Source: a virus. From it: a stretch of 44,044 nt of DNA. Location of the stretch: positions 1-44,044 of the IMG/VR virus record IMGVR_UViG_3300032288_003681. One strand, written 5' to 3'. Numbering within the stretch: the stretch's first letter is position 1; every line of letters starts with the position of its first letter. Shown here piece by piece: positions 1-7,400 of this stretch. The notes under the pieces are model-generated. The model saw only the letters and a list, made by a program, of their open reading frames with translations. It was not told the origin of the DNA and did not search any database. The translations under genes and the position numbers were made by a program.

Positions 1-1149
1 GAAACAGAAACACCAATTTCCCCAACTACAACAGTCCTGATTGAAACAATATTTGATACACCAGTGGAGGTAACCCCAGTTGAGACACCCACGAGCGAAG
101 GTAACGCCGAAGGAGATGGACCCATCACCTCGGTACCACAATATGCCCCAGAACAAGAGACAACAACACAAACGGACGAACCGGCGATAGTTGTTCCTGT
201 AGACACTCAAGAAGCAGCCGACGCTGCAGTTGAAGACATTTTTGATGGCCCCATGTCTAATGCCGGAATTGCAAACGCTGTAGATGACTTGGTGGCAGAC
301 GCCGAAACACCAACACAACTAACCGCTGTTGTTAACTCGCTTCTTGACCAGGAACTTTCAGACACTCAGTTTGCCACCGTTATTGAATCAGTGTTTGATG
401 GGCCCATGTCAAACGAGAACTTTGCCGCTGCAGTAGATGCGGTATTTGAAGACCCAACCCAACTGTCGGATGCACAATTTGAAGACGCTGTAACTGCCGT
501 CTTTGATGGTCCGTTGTCTGATGCTCAGTTTGAAGACGCAGTAGAAGCCGTCTTTGAAGACACTAAGACTCTTAGTGACGAACAGTTTGACGCCGCGGTA
601 CAGGCGGTCTTTGACGAGCCGCTCACTGTAGAGCAGTTCAGTGAAGCCCTTGGCGCTGTCTTTGACGAACCAATCACTGACGAGAAGTTTGACGCAATCA
701 TTGATGCTGTTTTAGACGAGCCAATTACAGACGAGCAGTTTGAAGAACTGGTCAACGTCTTGGAATCAGAAACAGTTACAGAAGAACAGGTTGCGGCTGC
801 AGTTGACTCAGTTATTGAAAACGGCGTTACGGAAGAACAGGCCACCGACCTTGCTACCAGTAAAAAGGTCTTGGAGAGTATCGACGGCGACCAAGCTACA
901 GAAATCTTTGACGCTGTCGACATCGGCGCAGTAACCCCAGAAGAAGCAGCACAGCTTGTTGCAGCTGTCCAAGAGGCTCCAACCGAAGTTAGAGAAGCAA
1001 TGGAATCTGAAATCAACGTCTTCCAAGGAGCAATCGACACCTATGTCCCCCTTGGCTCAAGTGTCCCTATTGGAACAAGAAGAGTAATCATTGGCGCAAG
1101 TGCTCTTGCAATTTTTTGTGCGCCCGTACCAACATCTAGGAGAAACTAA
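1..1149 (+). CDS. Acidic repeat protein, 5' end outside window
   Basis: The frame is open from the first base, so the N-terminus is missing; an internal GTG at 64 is not a convincing start. The visible 382 residues are very acidic. They contain about ten tandem repeats of roughly 20-30 residues built on AVFDGPLSDAQFEDAV-like units, each with a conserved Phe-Asp-Gly/Glu-Pro turn. The C-terminus has a hydrophobic segment (VIIGASALAIFCAPVP) that could be a membrane anchor. It directly precedes the lysis genes and overlaps the next start by one base (TAATG). That position in phages usually follows tail and fibre genes, so a virion or surface-associated role is inferred. No catalytic motif is visible and no family is recognised. 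Confidence 0.75.
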   Translation, partial: ETETPISPTTTVLIETIFDTPVEVTPVETPTSEGNAEGDGPITSVPQYAPEQETTTQTDEPAIVVPVDTQEAADAAVEDIFDGPMSNAGIANAVDDLVADAETPTQLTAVVNSLLDQELSDTQFATVIESVFDGPMSNENFAAAVDAVFEDPTQLSDAQFEDAVTAVFDGPLSDAQFEDAVEAVFEDTKTLSDEQFDAAVQAVFDEPLTVEQFSEALGAVFDEPITDEKFDAIIDAVLDEPITDEQFEELVNVLESETVTEEQVAAAVDSVIENGVTEEQATDLATSKKVLESIDGDQATEIFDAVDIGAVTPEEAAQLVAAVQEAPTEVREAMESEINVFQGAIDTYVPLGSSVPIGTRRVIIGASALAIFCAPVPTSRRN

Positions 1150-1319
1150 TGTTCAAAAAAATTAAAGACGGATTAAGCGACCTGTCGTGGACTCTCGCCG
1201 GAACGGCGCTTGTTCTAATAACACTCAGTGGGCAAACAAGAACCTACGGGCTGTGGATATCTGCCATTGCTTTAATTGTTTACTTTTTTGGGATGCTTAT
1301 CAGTAGCAATGATGATTAA
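1149..1319 (+). CDS. Small two-helix membrane protein, holin candidate
   Basis: The product has 56 residues: a short basic N-terminus (MFKKIKDG), a hydrophobic helix around residues 14-28, a short polar turn (GQTRTYG), a second helix around 34-51 and an acidic tail (SSNDD). The start overlaps the stop of the preceding repeat protein (TAATG), so translation is probably coupled. It lies 55 bases before the endolysin gene. Two helices plus that neighbour fit a class II holin, but other small membrane proteins in the cluster are also candidates, so the holin call is inference. Confidence 0.7.
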   Translation: MFKKIKDGLSDLSWTLAGTALVLITLSGQTRTYGLWISAIALIVYFFGMLISSNDD

Positions 1320-1373
1320 ACCCAGTAGCTATCAGTGGTAAAATTGACTATTCGTTTTTGAAAAGGAATATAA

Positions 1374-1904
1374 ATGCCAAGAAAATACTCCTATTACCCC
1401 AGTTTTGACGGAAAAGGTGCACAGCCTGGAACCCAAAAACTCGCTGAACTCTGTGCGAAGAGATGGAAAGCCAAGAACATGGGGATTTATGTCGCCAGAT
1501 TGATGCGAAATTCTCACACTGAAGGCAAGAAGATTGGTGACCCAGGTATGGAAAAGTGGATGTCGGTTCACGCAACTGGCGCTGCAGTTGACCTTGGGTA
1601 TCCAGACCGCAAGACCGGAGTTGAAATGTGGGACTGGTTCCTCGCGCACACCCTGGAACTCGGCATTGAAGAAATTCATGACTACGCGTTTGATACAAAC
1701 GTCAAAGACAAGGTGCAGGGCTACGGAAGAGGCTTTAGGTGCTCAAGAGGCGAAAATTCCAAAGGGGTAAAAATTTTCACCAAGGATGATAATGCTGGAA
1801 GTTTCGGCGGGCAGTGGTTGCACATAGAACTTTCACCAGAGATGGCAAAAGACGCTGCGAAGTTTGAAGCAGCATGGCGTGCCCTCCCTAAGCCTGGTGC
1901 ATGA
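1374..1904 (+). CDS. M15-like peptidoglycan peptidase (endolysin)
   Basis: This 176-residue protein carries the zinc peptidase signature of the M15 D-Ala-D-Ala carboxypeptidase / L-Ala-D-Glu endopeptidase group. His66 and Asp73 are in SVHATGAAVDLG, and a third ligand His150 is in the C-terminal QWLHIEL motif. M15 enzymes cut peptide stems of peptidoglycan, and phages use them to open the wall at lysis. There is no signal peptide and no obvious separate wall-binding domain, so export would rely on a holin; small membrane proteins lie on both sides. The ATG is preceded by AAAAGGAATAA, a usable ribosome binding site. The family call is good; the bond cleaved is not determined. Confidence 0.85.
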   Translation: MPRKYSYYPSFDGKGAQPGTQKLAELCAKRWKAKNMGIYVARLMRNSHTEGKKIGDPGMEKWMSVHATGAAVDLGYPDRKTGVEMWDWFLAHTLELGIEEIHDYAFDTNVKDKVQGYGRGFRCSRGENSKGVKIFTKDDNAGSFGGQWLHIELSPEMAKDAAKFEAAWRALPKPGA

Positions 1905-1910
1905 TTCAGA

Positions 1911-2138
1911 ATGGAAGCAATTTTAGTTGCTCTCATTACGGTAGTCGGTGCCGTGCTAGTCGCTCTTGTTGAAAAAGGTCGTCGCGAAAATAAAGCCGAC
2001 CATGGAGTTGTCTCGGAAAAACTTGACATCATTGGGAAAAGCCTTGGCCGCTCAATTGACCGTGTTGAAGAGACTGTTGTTCGCAATGAAGTAAAACTCG
2101 ACCAGCACATTCGTGACCACGTAAAGGGAGATGTCTGA
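1911..2138 (+). CDS. Membrane-anchored coiled-coil protein of the lysis region
   Basis: The 75-residue product begins with a transmembrane helix (residues about 3-20, ILVALITVVGAVLVALV). A basic stop-transfer (EKGRREN) and a charged helical region with heptad-like spacing follow to the end. This is the layout of small actinophage proteins found beside endolysins, often annotated DUF2746 or holin-like. It starts six bases after the endolysin stop and its last base overlaps the next ATG, so it belongs to the lysis operon. A holin or anti-holin role is possible but not shown. Confidence 0.7.
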   Translation: MEAILVALITVVGAVLVALVEKGRRENKADHGVVSEKLDIIGKSLGRSIDRVEETVVRNEVKLDQHIRDHVKGDV

Positions 2139-2362
2139 TGGCACCAAAGAAACCAGCAAAGCCAATCGCCGGCCAGGTTAAGCAGATAGTAAAAGACCCT
2201 GCCGTTTATGGTCAGCAAACAATGTTCTGGGGAATGAGGGTAGCGCCATGCATGTGTGCAGAGTGTGGAAGAAAAACAGTGCGCGGCATGATTCGCGTAA
2301 AACAAGAAAAAAGCTACTGCTCTGAAAAATGCGCATTGGCTAGTACGCCAGTGGAGGCCTAA
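2138..2362 (+). CDS. Small zinc-finger protein
   Basis: The product has 74 residues. A basic N-terminus (MAPKKPAKPI) is followed by two cysteine pairs, CAEC near residues 41-44 and CSEKC near residues 62-66, spaced like a treble-clef or TRASH-type zinc finger. The function is unknown. The gene overlaps both neighbours by one base, placing it in the lysis-region operon. Short zinc-finger proteins are common in phages and may bind nucleic acid or protein. Confidence 0.7.
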   Translation: MAPKKPAKPIAGQVKQIVKDPAVYGQQTMFWGMRVAPCMCAECGRKTVRGMIRVKQEKSYCSEKCALASTPVEA

Positions 2363-2631
2363 TGAAAACTCTATTATCACTAATGGGCAGGATTGCTGCC
2401 GTATTTGGTTCAAACGCTCTAGCTGCAGTTGCAGGCGGTGCAGTCTTTGGTGTCGAGTTGTGGAAGAGCGCCGCTATTGCCGGCGTAATGGCCGCAGCAA
2501 AAGTCTCAGAGGCTCTCATGCGTGCGTATGCCGACGATGGTGTTCTAGACAAAGACGAAGTGTCTGCAGCTTTTGGTGGGAACAACAAAGCGACAATTCG
2601 CAAAAAGGCTGCCGTCGCCCAAGCAGGGTGA
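2362..2631 (+). CDS. Hydrophobic holin-like protein with EF-hand-like tail
   Basis: The 89 residues are hydrophobic for about the first 50 (two possible helices, roughly 10-30 and 34-48). An acidic DDGVLDKDEVSAAFG stretch near residues 58-72 resembles a calcium-loop or EF-hand pattern, and the tail is basic (TIRKKAAV). It is the last gene of the run that starts at 1149, with overlapping starts and stops. Its position and composition make it another holin candidate, so the cluster may encode a holin/anti-holin pair. No Pfam-type match can be claimed by eye. Confidence 0.65.
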   Translation: MKTLLSLMGRIAAVFGSNALAAVAGGAVFGVELWKSAAIAGVMAAAKVSEALMRAYADDGVLDKDEVSAAFGGNNKATIRKKAAVAQAG

Positions 2632-2707
2632 TATATAATTAAGTAGCCGTGCGGTCGTCAAGGGGATGTACCTAATTTTTTAAATTTATCCGTGCTATTG
2701 TTCGCCT

Positions 2708-3040
2708 ATGGAAACAGACATTAGTTGGCACAAAGACGGCCACGTTATCGAGTTCATATTGGATAAGTCAAACCTTATTGTCTCCGGCTTTACATGCCCT
2801 AGTACAGAAGGCGAGTGCAGGAACAAGCACGGCGTATGTGTCGTAAAGCTCTTTGTTGATATGTATGGCATGGAATGCAATGTTGGCGTTGCCTCTATAC
2901 ATCGCTCTATGGAGTTTGCTTGGGCGTTCATGGGAGAGATGGATGACCCGCTAGAAAGCTCCCAAGTCTGGATTATCCCTGTCGACGATGACATCTTTTC
3001 TGCTTGGGCAACATCCCAGAATCAGAATGGCACTTCCTGA
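2708..3040 (+). CDS. Hypothetical protein, 110 aa
   Basis: Not recognised. The protein is soluble, with four cysteines in the first half (TCPSTEGEC, CVVKL) and aromatic residues towards the acidic C-terminus. There is no ribosome binding site; instead TGCTATTGT ends only a few bases before the ATG. The same TGCTATTGT occurs 5' of the gene at 29805, so it may be a -10 region, here giving a leaderless mRNA. The 3' end overlaps the convergent regulator gene by 19 bases. Confidence 0.6.
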   Translation: METDISWHKDGHVIEFILDKSNLIVSGFTCPSTEGECRNKHGVCVVKLFVDMYGMECNVGVASIHRSMEFAWAFMGEMDDPLESSQVWIIPVDDDIFSAWATSQNQNGTS

Positions 3041-3441
3041 GCTACGCCTATAACTCGTGAAAGCATTACGATATCAGGCAGCTCGAGAAATTGTGAAACG
3101 TTTACCGAGTAGTGATTTCGGCCCTTGACTTTTGTCTTTGCTACAAGACCCGTAGAAGCCAATGATTTAATGGTCTTTTGCACAGCAGCTTCAGAAATAC
3201 CTAAGTAGATAGACAGTGCCCTCTGGGTCATGGTTGGTTCCTGAATAAGTGTTACGAGCATGCGCGCCGGCGCGGTAAGTATTGACAACTTCCCAGGTGG
3301 GTAGTTGATAGCAGTACCAGAGATTGCTTTTGCTATTTCCATAGCCATCTGTTCTGAAGACATGTTGTTATCCATGCCGCGCTTAACGAGCATCTCAATA
3401 GGTTCAGTCAGCCCGCCTAGTTCATGTTTACGCTTATCCAC
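3022..3441 (-). CDS. Winged helix-turn-helix transcriptional regulator
   Basis: The 139-residue product has a MarR/ArsR-like winged-helix core. PTMTQRALSIYLGISEAAVQ (about residues 68-87) is a clear helix-turn-helix, followed by a recognition helix and a wing (TGLVAKTKVKGRNHYSVN). Translation starts at GTG. The gene is divergent from the gene at 3534, and the intervening 90 bases hold a sigma70-type promoter with a palindrome over its -10. The simplest reading is that this protein controls that promoter and perhaps its own. No ligand-binding domain is evident. Confidence 0.8.
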   Translation of the reverse strand: MDKRKHELGGLTEPIEMLVKRGMDNNMSSEQMAMEIAKAISGTAINYPPGKLSILTAPARMLVTLIQEPTMTQRALSIYLGISEAAVQKTIKSLASTGLVAKTKVKGRNHYSVNVSQFLELPDIVMLSRVIGVAQEVPF

Positions 3442-3459
3442 AAATTACTTTCTCTATGG

Positions 3460-3493
3460 TTGACAGCCCCATACTACTCATGTATATAGTAGT
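3460..3493 (+). promoter_or_regulatory. Promoter with overlapping palindromic operator
   Basis: TTGACA at 3460-3465 and TATATA at 3483-3488, spaced by 17 bases, form a near-consensus promoter reading towards the gene at 3534. ACTACT (3473-3478) and AGTAGT (3488-3493) form an inverted repeat with a 9-base gap that covers the -10. This is a likely operator for the divergent winged-helix protein. Confidence 0.65.
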
Positions 3494-3533
3494 GTTGCAA
3501 ACATCGTCGAACGATGAGGAAGCAGAGGACACC

Positions 3534-3854
3534 ATGAGCGTACAGAACAAACAGGGAGAAGCAACACCGAAGTTCTCTCGCCTGAAAGAAAACCTATTGA
3601 GTCTTTCTTCTAGCGATAAACCCGGCGCGTGTGTTGTTGGAAAGATAGCCAATTCGCTTGACGAGGAAACCCGTCAGGCGTTTTTTGCTGTTATGGCCAG
3701 TACGGCATCATCCAATTCAATCGCCAACACCCTCCGTGAAGAAGGGCTAGTAGTAGCCCGCTCTACGGTTGTACAAAAACGAGCATGTTTCACTGAGGGC
3801 GGGTCCCATATGTGTGCGTGCTTTCCAGGCCTCTATACAGGAGAAGCAAAATGA
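3534..3854 (+). CDS. Small HTH-like protein
   Basis: The ATG at 3534 is chosen because the upstream part of the frame (from 3456) runs through the promoter and operator. The product has 106 residues. The segment from about residue 51 onward (NSLDEETRQAFFAVMAS...SIANTLREEGLVVARSTVVQKR) looks like a helix-turn-helix of the type seen in terminase small subunits or phage regulators. A Cys-rich tail follows (CFTEGGSHMCACF). The stop overlaps the next start (ATGA), so it is probably translationally coupled to the metallophosphoesterase. Function is uncertain. Confidence 0.6.
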   Translation: MSVQNKQGEATPKFSRLKENLLSLSSSDKPGACVVGKIANSLDEETRQAFFAVMASTASSNSIANTLREEGLVVARSTVVQKRACFTEGGSHMCACFPGLYTGEAK

Positions 3855-5026
3855 CAGAAAAGAAACTAACTGGAAAGCTCACAAAGCTTGCCACTAAGGA
3901 AAAAGTTGACTCCCAAAAGGCGAAAGTCTTGGGTGATATCGCCCAGATGCTGGAGCGCAAAAACATCAGCTTGGACGACATCGGTACTATTCAGCGCGTT
4001 TCTCTCTACCAGTCACTCACCAAAAACGATGAAGGAGAGGCAGAAGTACACGATTTGGTCGCTCTGCAGTTCTCGCCGGCCTTCGAAGATGGTCCAAAAT
4101 GGCCAGTTATCCAGCCAGGACCCTCAATACAAGTACCAAAAGTCAAGGGTTCCAAGAAACCCAATAAGGGCTTCAAAACATGCGTGATAGTTCCTGATAT
4201 CCAGATTGGATATTTCCGTAATGCCGAAGGCAAACTGGAACCTACTCACGACGAGCGTGCTATCAGTATCGCTCTACAGATTATCGAGGACCTAAATCCA
4301 GAGTTAATCGTGTGTGTAGGCGACAACTTGGACCTTCCTGAGATGGGTAAGTACTTGACATACCCTTCTTTCCAGCAAACTACTCAGGCGTCTATTGACG
4401 CTGCAACCACTCTTTGTGCTCAAATGCGCGCGGCTGCACCAAACGCAGTTATCAAATGGCTTGCAGGAAACCATGAAGAAAGACTCCCTAAGTACCTTCT
4501 TGTCAATGCAGCTGCAGCATATGGACTCCGCAAGGGCAATACTCCTAAGGACTGGCCAGTAATGACAGTTCCTTATTTGTGCCGTATGGAGGAGTACGGA
4601 GTAGATTTCCTTCCAGGATATCCAGCTAGCCACTACTGGATTAACGAAAAGCTTAGAGTTATCCACGGCGACCGTGTCAACTCGAGCGGTGTCACAGCAA
4701 CCCGCTATCTCAGTAATGAAAAGGTATCCGTTCTCTATGGACACATCCACCGTATCGAAATGGCTTTCAAGACTCGTGAAGACTTTGACGGTCCACGCAC
4801 TGTCATGGCGGCTAGCGCTGGATGCCTTGCCCGCATTGATGGCGCTATTCCTTCTACTAAGGGCGGGGTTGACCTAGACGGTCGTCCACTTGTTCGCCAC
4901 GAAGACTGGCAACAGGGGCTCGGCGTAGTTACTTACGAGGACAAAGGCGAGCATCGGTTTTCATATGAAACTGTTCACATCTATAACGGGTGGGGACAAT
5001 ACCGTGGAACAGAATACAAGGGTTAA
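3851..5026 (+). CDS. Calcineurin-like metallophosphoesterase
   Basis: This 391-residue protein has the full set of metal-binding motifs: PDIQIG (115-120, with Gln where most have His), VGDNLD (156-161), GNHEE (206-210), VIHGD (about 270-274) and GHIHR (297-301). The family hydrolyses phosphomono- or diesters with two metal ions; phage members include nucleotide phosphatases and DNA-repair nucleases. The first ~110 residues are a separate charged domain without recognisable motifs. The start at 3851 has AGGAG seven bases upstream and overlaps the preceding stop (ATGA). Substrate cannot be inferred. Confidence 0.88.
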   Translation: MTEKKLTGKLTKLATKEKVDSQKAKVLGDIAQMLERKNISLDDIGTIQRVSLYQSLTKNDEGEAEVHDLVALQFSPAFEDGPKWPVIQPGPSIQVPKVKGSKKPNKGFKTCVIVPDIQIGYFRNAEGKLEPTHDERAISIALQIIEDLNPELIVCVGDNLDLPEMGKYLTYPSFQQTTQASIDAATTLCAQMRAAAPNAVIKWLAGNHEERLPKYLLVNAAAAYGLRKGNTPKDWPVMTVPYLCRMEEYGVDFLPGYPASHYWINEKLRVIHGDRVNSSGVTATRYLSNEKVSVLYGHIHRIEMAFKTREDFDGPRTVMAASAGCLARIDGAIPSTKGGVDLDGRPLVRHEDWQQGLGVVTYEDKGEHRFSYETVHIYNGWGQYRGTEYKG

Positions 5027-5104
5027 GGATAAACGAAGCCCAAATTATCCCTGCAATGTTCCAGAATGCTGGATACACGTAAGGGAAAGAGAGAACTACT
5101 CCAT

Positions 5105-5755
5105 ATGACAACCATAATAGGAATCCAAGGAGACGACTACTCCCTAATAGTGGCTGACTCTCGCATCTCCGATATTGACAGAGACGGTGACGTCCTTCAA
5201 ATAAGCACTCTGGCTACAGGATTCAATAAGGTGGCTAGCTCTAAACAGTTCCTTATTGGTGCTGCAGGTGACCTAAGGGCTATAAACCTTCTCCATCACG
5301 CCTTTGTACCGCCTCCACCCCCTACTGTCACGGGGAAAAAGCTGGATGCGTACATAACTGTCAAGTTTATCCCTGAACTACGCGCCTGCTTTGACCTACA
5401 TGGGTACTCCCTTCCAGAGAGAGACTCAAGCAATCACATAGCCGAACAGGGCTCGACCATCATGTGTTCCATAAACGGGAGCATCTACATCATCGACAGT
5501 GACTACTCTTGGATAGTAGAACAGTCAGGGATGTACGCAATAGGTAGTGGCGGAGCATATGCACTTGGCGCGTTACACGCCCTCGCCGGCGGGAAAAAGC
5601 TAGAACTGCAACAGGCGAAGAGGATTGCCTTAAAAGCGATTGCCATAGCAGCGAAGTATGACCCCTGTACTGGGGCTCCGTACTCTACGCACACACAAGA
5701 TACGCCTACATCAACACGACAGGTAAACAAAAGTGGCACGAGAACTATCCGGTAA
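5105..5755 (+). CDS. Proteasome-beta/HslV-like Ntn hydrolase
   Basis: The ATG at 5105 is preferred because it places TTIIGIQG immediately after Met, the arrangement of HslV and proteasome beta subunits, where the mature N-terminal Thr is the nucleophile. Further matches are ADSR with Asp18, Lys42 (FNKVASS), GAAGD near residue 54 and GSGGAYALGAL at 147-157, the equivalent of the conserved GSGG loop. The 216 residues suit a single Ntn domain, though the end is low-complexity and basic. No ATPase partner is adjacent; the MoxR-like ATPase at 13.4 kb is remote. Proteolysis is inferred, not shown. Confidence 0.72.
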   Translation: MTTIIGIQGDDYSLIVADSRISDIDRDGDVLQISTLATGFNKVASSKQFLIGAAGDLRAINLLHHAFVPPPPPTVTGKKLDAYITVKFIPELRACFDLHGYSLPERDSSNHIAEQGSTIMCSINGSIYIIDSDYSWIVEQSGMYAIGSGGAYALGALHALAGGKKLELQQAKRIALKAIAIAAKYDPCTGAPYSTHTQDTPTSTRQVNKSGTRTIR

Positions 5756-6083
5756 AGAACTATCCGAAGAAGAAGTACCTGAAGTTCCTTCCGAACTAGA
5801 GATACAAACTAAAGGTTGGATGCACTTCGCTAACTGTAAAGGCCAGACGTTAACGATGTTTCCCAAGGCACATAAGGATATTAGCTACATCATCGGTGCT
5901 AGAGCCCTGTGTGACAAGTGCCCTGTGAGAGCTAGATGCTTAGACTACGCACTGGAGTTCCCAGTAGCCGACATGCACGGTATCTGGGCTGGGATGACGA
6001 GCAGGCAGTTAGCGGCAGAACAGAGACGAAGAGGCATTGGACCAATTAGACCTACGCTGTCGCAAATGTGGGGAGACCGCTAA
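5733..6083 (+). CDS. WhiB-family iron-sulfur transcription factor
   Basis: The 116 residues contain the four WhiB cysteines, Cys35 (ANC), Cys60 and Cys63 (CDKC) and Cys69 (RARC), then the turn GIWAG (83-87) and a basic tail (RQLAAEQRRRG). WhiB proteins bind a [4Fe-4S] cluster and act on host sigma factor to tune transcription; phage copies can alter host gene expression or immunity. Translation starts at GTG and the gene overlaps the end of the Ntn hydrolase gene by 23 bases. It marks the host as actinobacterial. Confidence 0.9.
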   Translation: MARELSGKELSEEEVPEVPSELEIQTKGWMHFANCKGQTLTMFPKAHKDISYIIGARALCDKCPVRARCLDYALEFPVADMHGIWAGMTSRQLAAEQRRRGIGPIRPTLSQMWGDR

Positions 6084-6091
6084 AAAGGTCG

Positions 6092-6436
6092 CTAGATACC
6101 CCGCACGCCGCATTTTTTGCAGAATCTCATATTTTGTAGTTGCTGCCACTCGGGTTCGCAGTCAGTTCGTCCACAGGGTTGGGTGAGTTTCTCGCCGGCC
6201 ATGTACGCGTGTATCTGGTCAGCAGTAGTCGGAATGCGACTAGTGGGGTCTGGTGCCGGCGGTAGGCCCTTCTGTTCCCTGAGAGCCTCTAGGACGACCG
6301 CAGAGACCCACTGGTTGATGGTGGCGTCACTCGAGGCGCAGTGCTCTACTAGCTGGTTCTTAAGCCAGCCAGGAACGCGTATGACGATGTTGTACTTACC
6401 GTCTGGCTTACTGGCTCGTAGAGGCTTCCGAGACAT
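6092..6436 (-). CDS. Ribbon-helix-helix protein with zinc ribbon
   Basis: The N-terminal 50 residues (YNIVIRVPGWLKNQLVEHC...INQWVSAVVLEAL) fit a CopG/Arc-type ribbon-helix-helix DNA-binding fold. A linker leads to a C-terminal zinc ribbon with CGRTDC and CKKC. The total is 114 residues. It overlaps the 3' end of the upstream RHH gene by 29 bases, so the two are probably co-expressed and may form a regulatory pair. Targets are unknown. Confidence 0.72.
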   Translation of the reverse strand: MSRKPLRASKPDGKYNIVIRVPGWLKNQLVEHCASSDATINQWVSAVVLEALREQKGLPPAPDPTSRIPTTADQIHAYMAGEKLTQPCGRTDCEPEWQQLQNMRFCKKCGVRGI

Positions 6437-6593
6437 CTCTCTGCACTAACGTCAAGAGATACTCGGTGATTGTCATGTCATACCCATCAGCCACATCGAC
6501 GATGAGGTTCTTCATCTCCGTCGGGATACGGATGGTTATTGTGGTGGAATCGCCGGCTGCATGTTTCGCCGGCCTTCCCATTCTCTTGCGCAT
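6408..6593 (-). CDS. Small ribbon-helix-helix protein
   Basis: The 61 residues comprise a basic N-terminus (MRKRMGRPAKH), then TTITIRIPTEMKNLIVDVADGYDMTITEYLLTLV in the strand-helix-helix pattern of the Arc/CopG family. It probably acts as a dimeric DNA-binding regulator. It is on the minus strand with the replication-type genes and its end overlaps the next RHH gene. Confidence 0.7.
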   Translation of the reverse strand: MRKRMGRPAKHAAGDSTTITIRIPTEMKNLIVDVADGYDMTITEYLLTLVQRDVSEASTSQ

Positions 6594-6607
6594 GCAGGAA
6601 GGCTAGT

Positions 6608-7072
6608 CTAGTTCTCTACTCCGTAGTGGAGGGCTTCCCACTTAGAGACGATTTCCTGGTACGCTTCTAAGAAGAATGAACGGTCTCCATTGGTGCTCAC
6701 TGAAAGGGAAGCTATGCCTCCCATCGCTTGTACTGTTTCGAGCACGCAGGGATGACAGATACCTTCAGAGTAGGTCCCTGTATTTACTGCTCGACCCAGA
6801 GCCTGCGCCTGAGCCCAAGCAAACGCGTGGGCCGGCGGAGACTGGAGTCGGCTGCTCATGGCCTTCTTTCGCACAAGACCTGGACGAGGCATGTAAGTGT
6901 CGGAAAGAGCTAGGGCGTCTACTGCAGCAAGCGCCTCCTCATACGAGAGTCCACTTAGCGCTCGATGCCACGGTGTCAAGACGGTCTTCTTTACTGGCGC
7001 GGAGCTGGGCAGCCTGTCGTTCCAGTTTCCGTAAATGAGCTCTACGAGCTGCTCAACTTCCTTCGCGTTCAC
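6608..7072 (-). CDS. Helicase-loader-like replication protein
   Basis: The 154-residue product begins with MNAKEVEQLVELIYGNWNDRLP. An all-helical region with LSYEEALAAVDALALSDTYMPRPGLVRK follows. This pattern (short helices, then a YMPRP element) resembles phage helicase-loader or G39P-like proteins that bring the replicative helicase to the origin. It overlaps the end of the next gene upstream, which also looks replication-related, and lies near an iteron-like region. The assignment rests on pattern and context only. Confidence 0.5.
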   Translation of the reverse strand: MNAKEVEQLVELIYGNWNDRLPSSAPVKKTVLTPWHRALSGLSYEEALAAVDALALSDTYMPRPGLVRKKAMSSRLQSPPAHAFAWAQAQALGRAVNTGTYSEGICHPCVLETVQAMGGIASLSVSTNGDRSFFLEAYQEIVSKWEALHYGVEN

Positions 7073-7400
7073 TGTACTCCTCTGCTAGGTCCACGAACTT
7101 GGCGATGCGCCACTCGTCGCGGAATATAAGTTCAACCGAATTGTACTTTTTGCCAGAGTCGTTTCCACCCATATGGAAGTCAGAGAAGCTGCATCCGAGA
7201 ATTGCTTTACTGGCCGTCTCGTACCCGCACGTACCTAATGCATTCTCTAGTGCGCGCCGGCGTGAAGGAGTAAGAGCATGCGGTTTCCCGCGAGAGGAAC
7301 TATGAATCTGTAACCAGTAGTTCCAGAGAGAAAGTATGAGCTCTTCCGACACCGGATAGATGTTGGCATACTTTTTTACGTGTTCTTTTTTACCCGACAT
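7053..7400 (-). CDS. Replication-initiator-type DNA-binding protein
   Basis: The 115 residues include LTPSRRRALENAL near 43-55 and a C-terminal block GCSFSDFHMGGNDSGKKYNS...IFRDEWRIAKFVDLA. SDFHMGGN...KKYN followed by LIFRDEWR is a hallmark I associate with the C-terminal region of phage replisome-organiser proteins. The gene is the first of the minus-strand run and begins next to the repetitive non-coding region. A role in origin recognition or helicase recruitment is likely but unproven. The ribosome binding site is AAGAAGGGAAC. Confidence 0.55.
   Translation of the reverse strand: MSGKKEHVKKYANIYPVSEELILSLWNYWLQIHSSSRGKPHALTPSRRRALENALGTCGYETASKAILGCSFSDFHMGGNDSGKKYNSVELIFRDEWRIAKFVDLAEEYSEREGS

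Noticed and set aside
525-1040. Minus-strand frame of 171 codons inside the repeat protein
   Set aside because: It is the reverse-strand image of a repetitive plus-strand gene, serine-rich and without a ribosome binding site.
3434-3652. Minus-strand frame across the promoter region
   Set aside because: It would cover the regulator's start and the promoter-operator; the arrangement of the surrounding genes argues against it.
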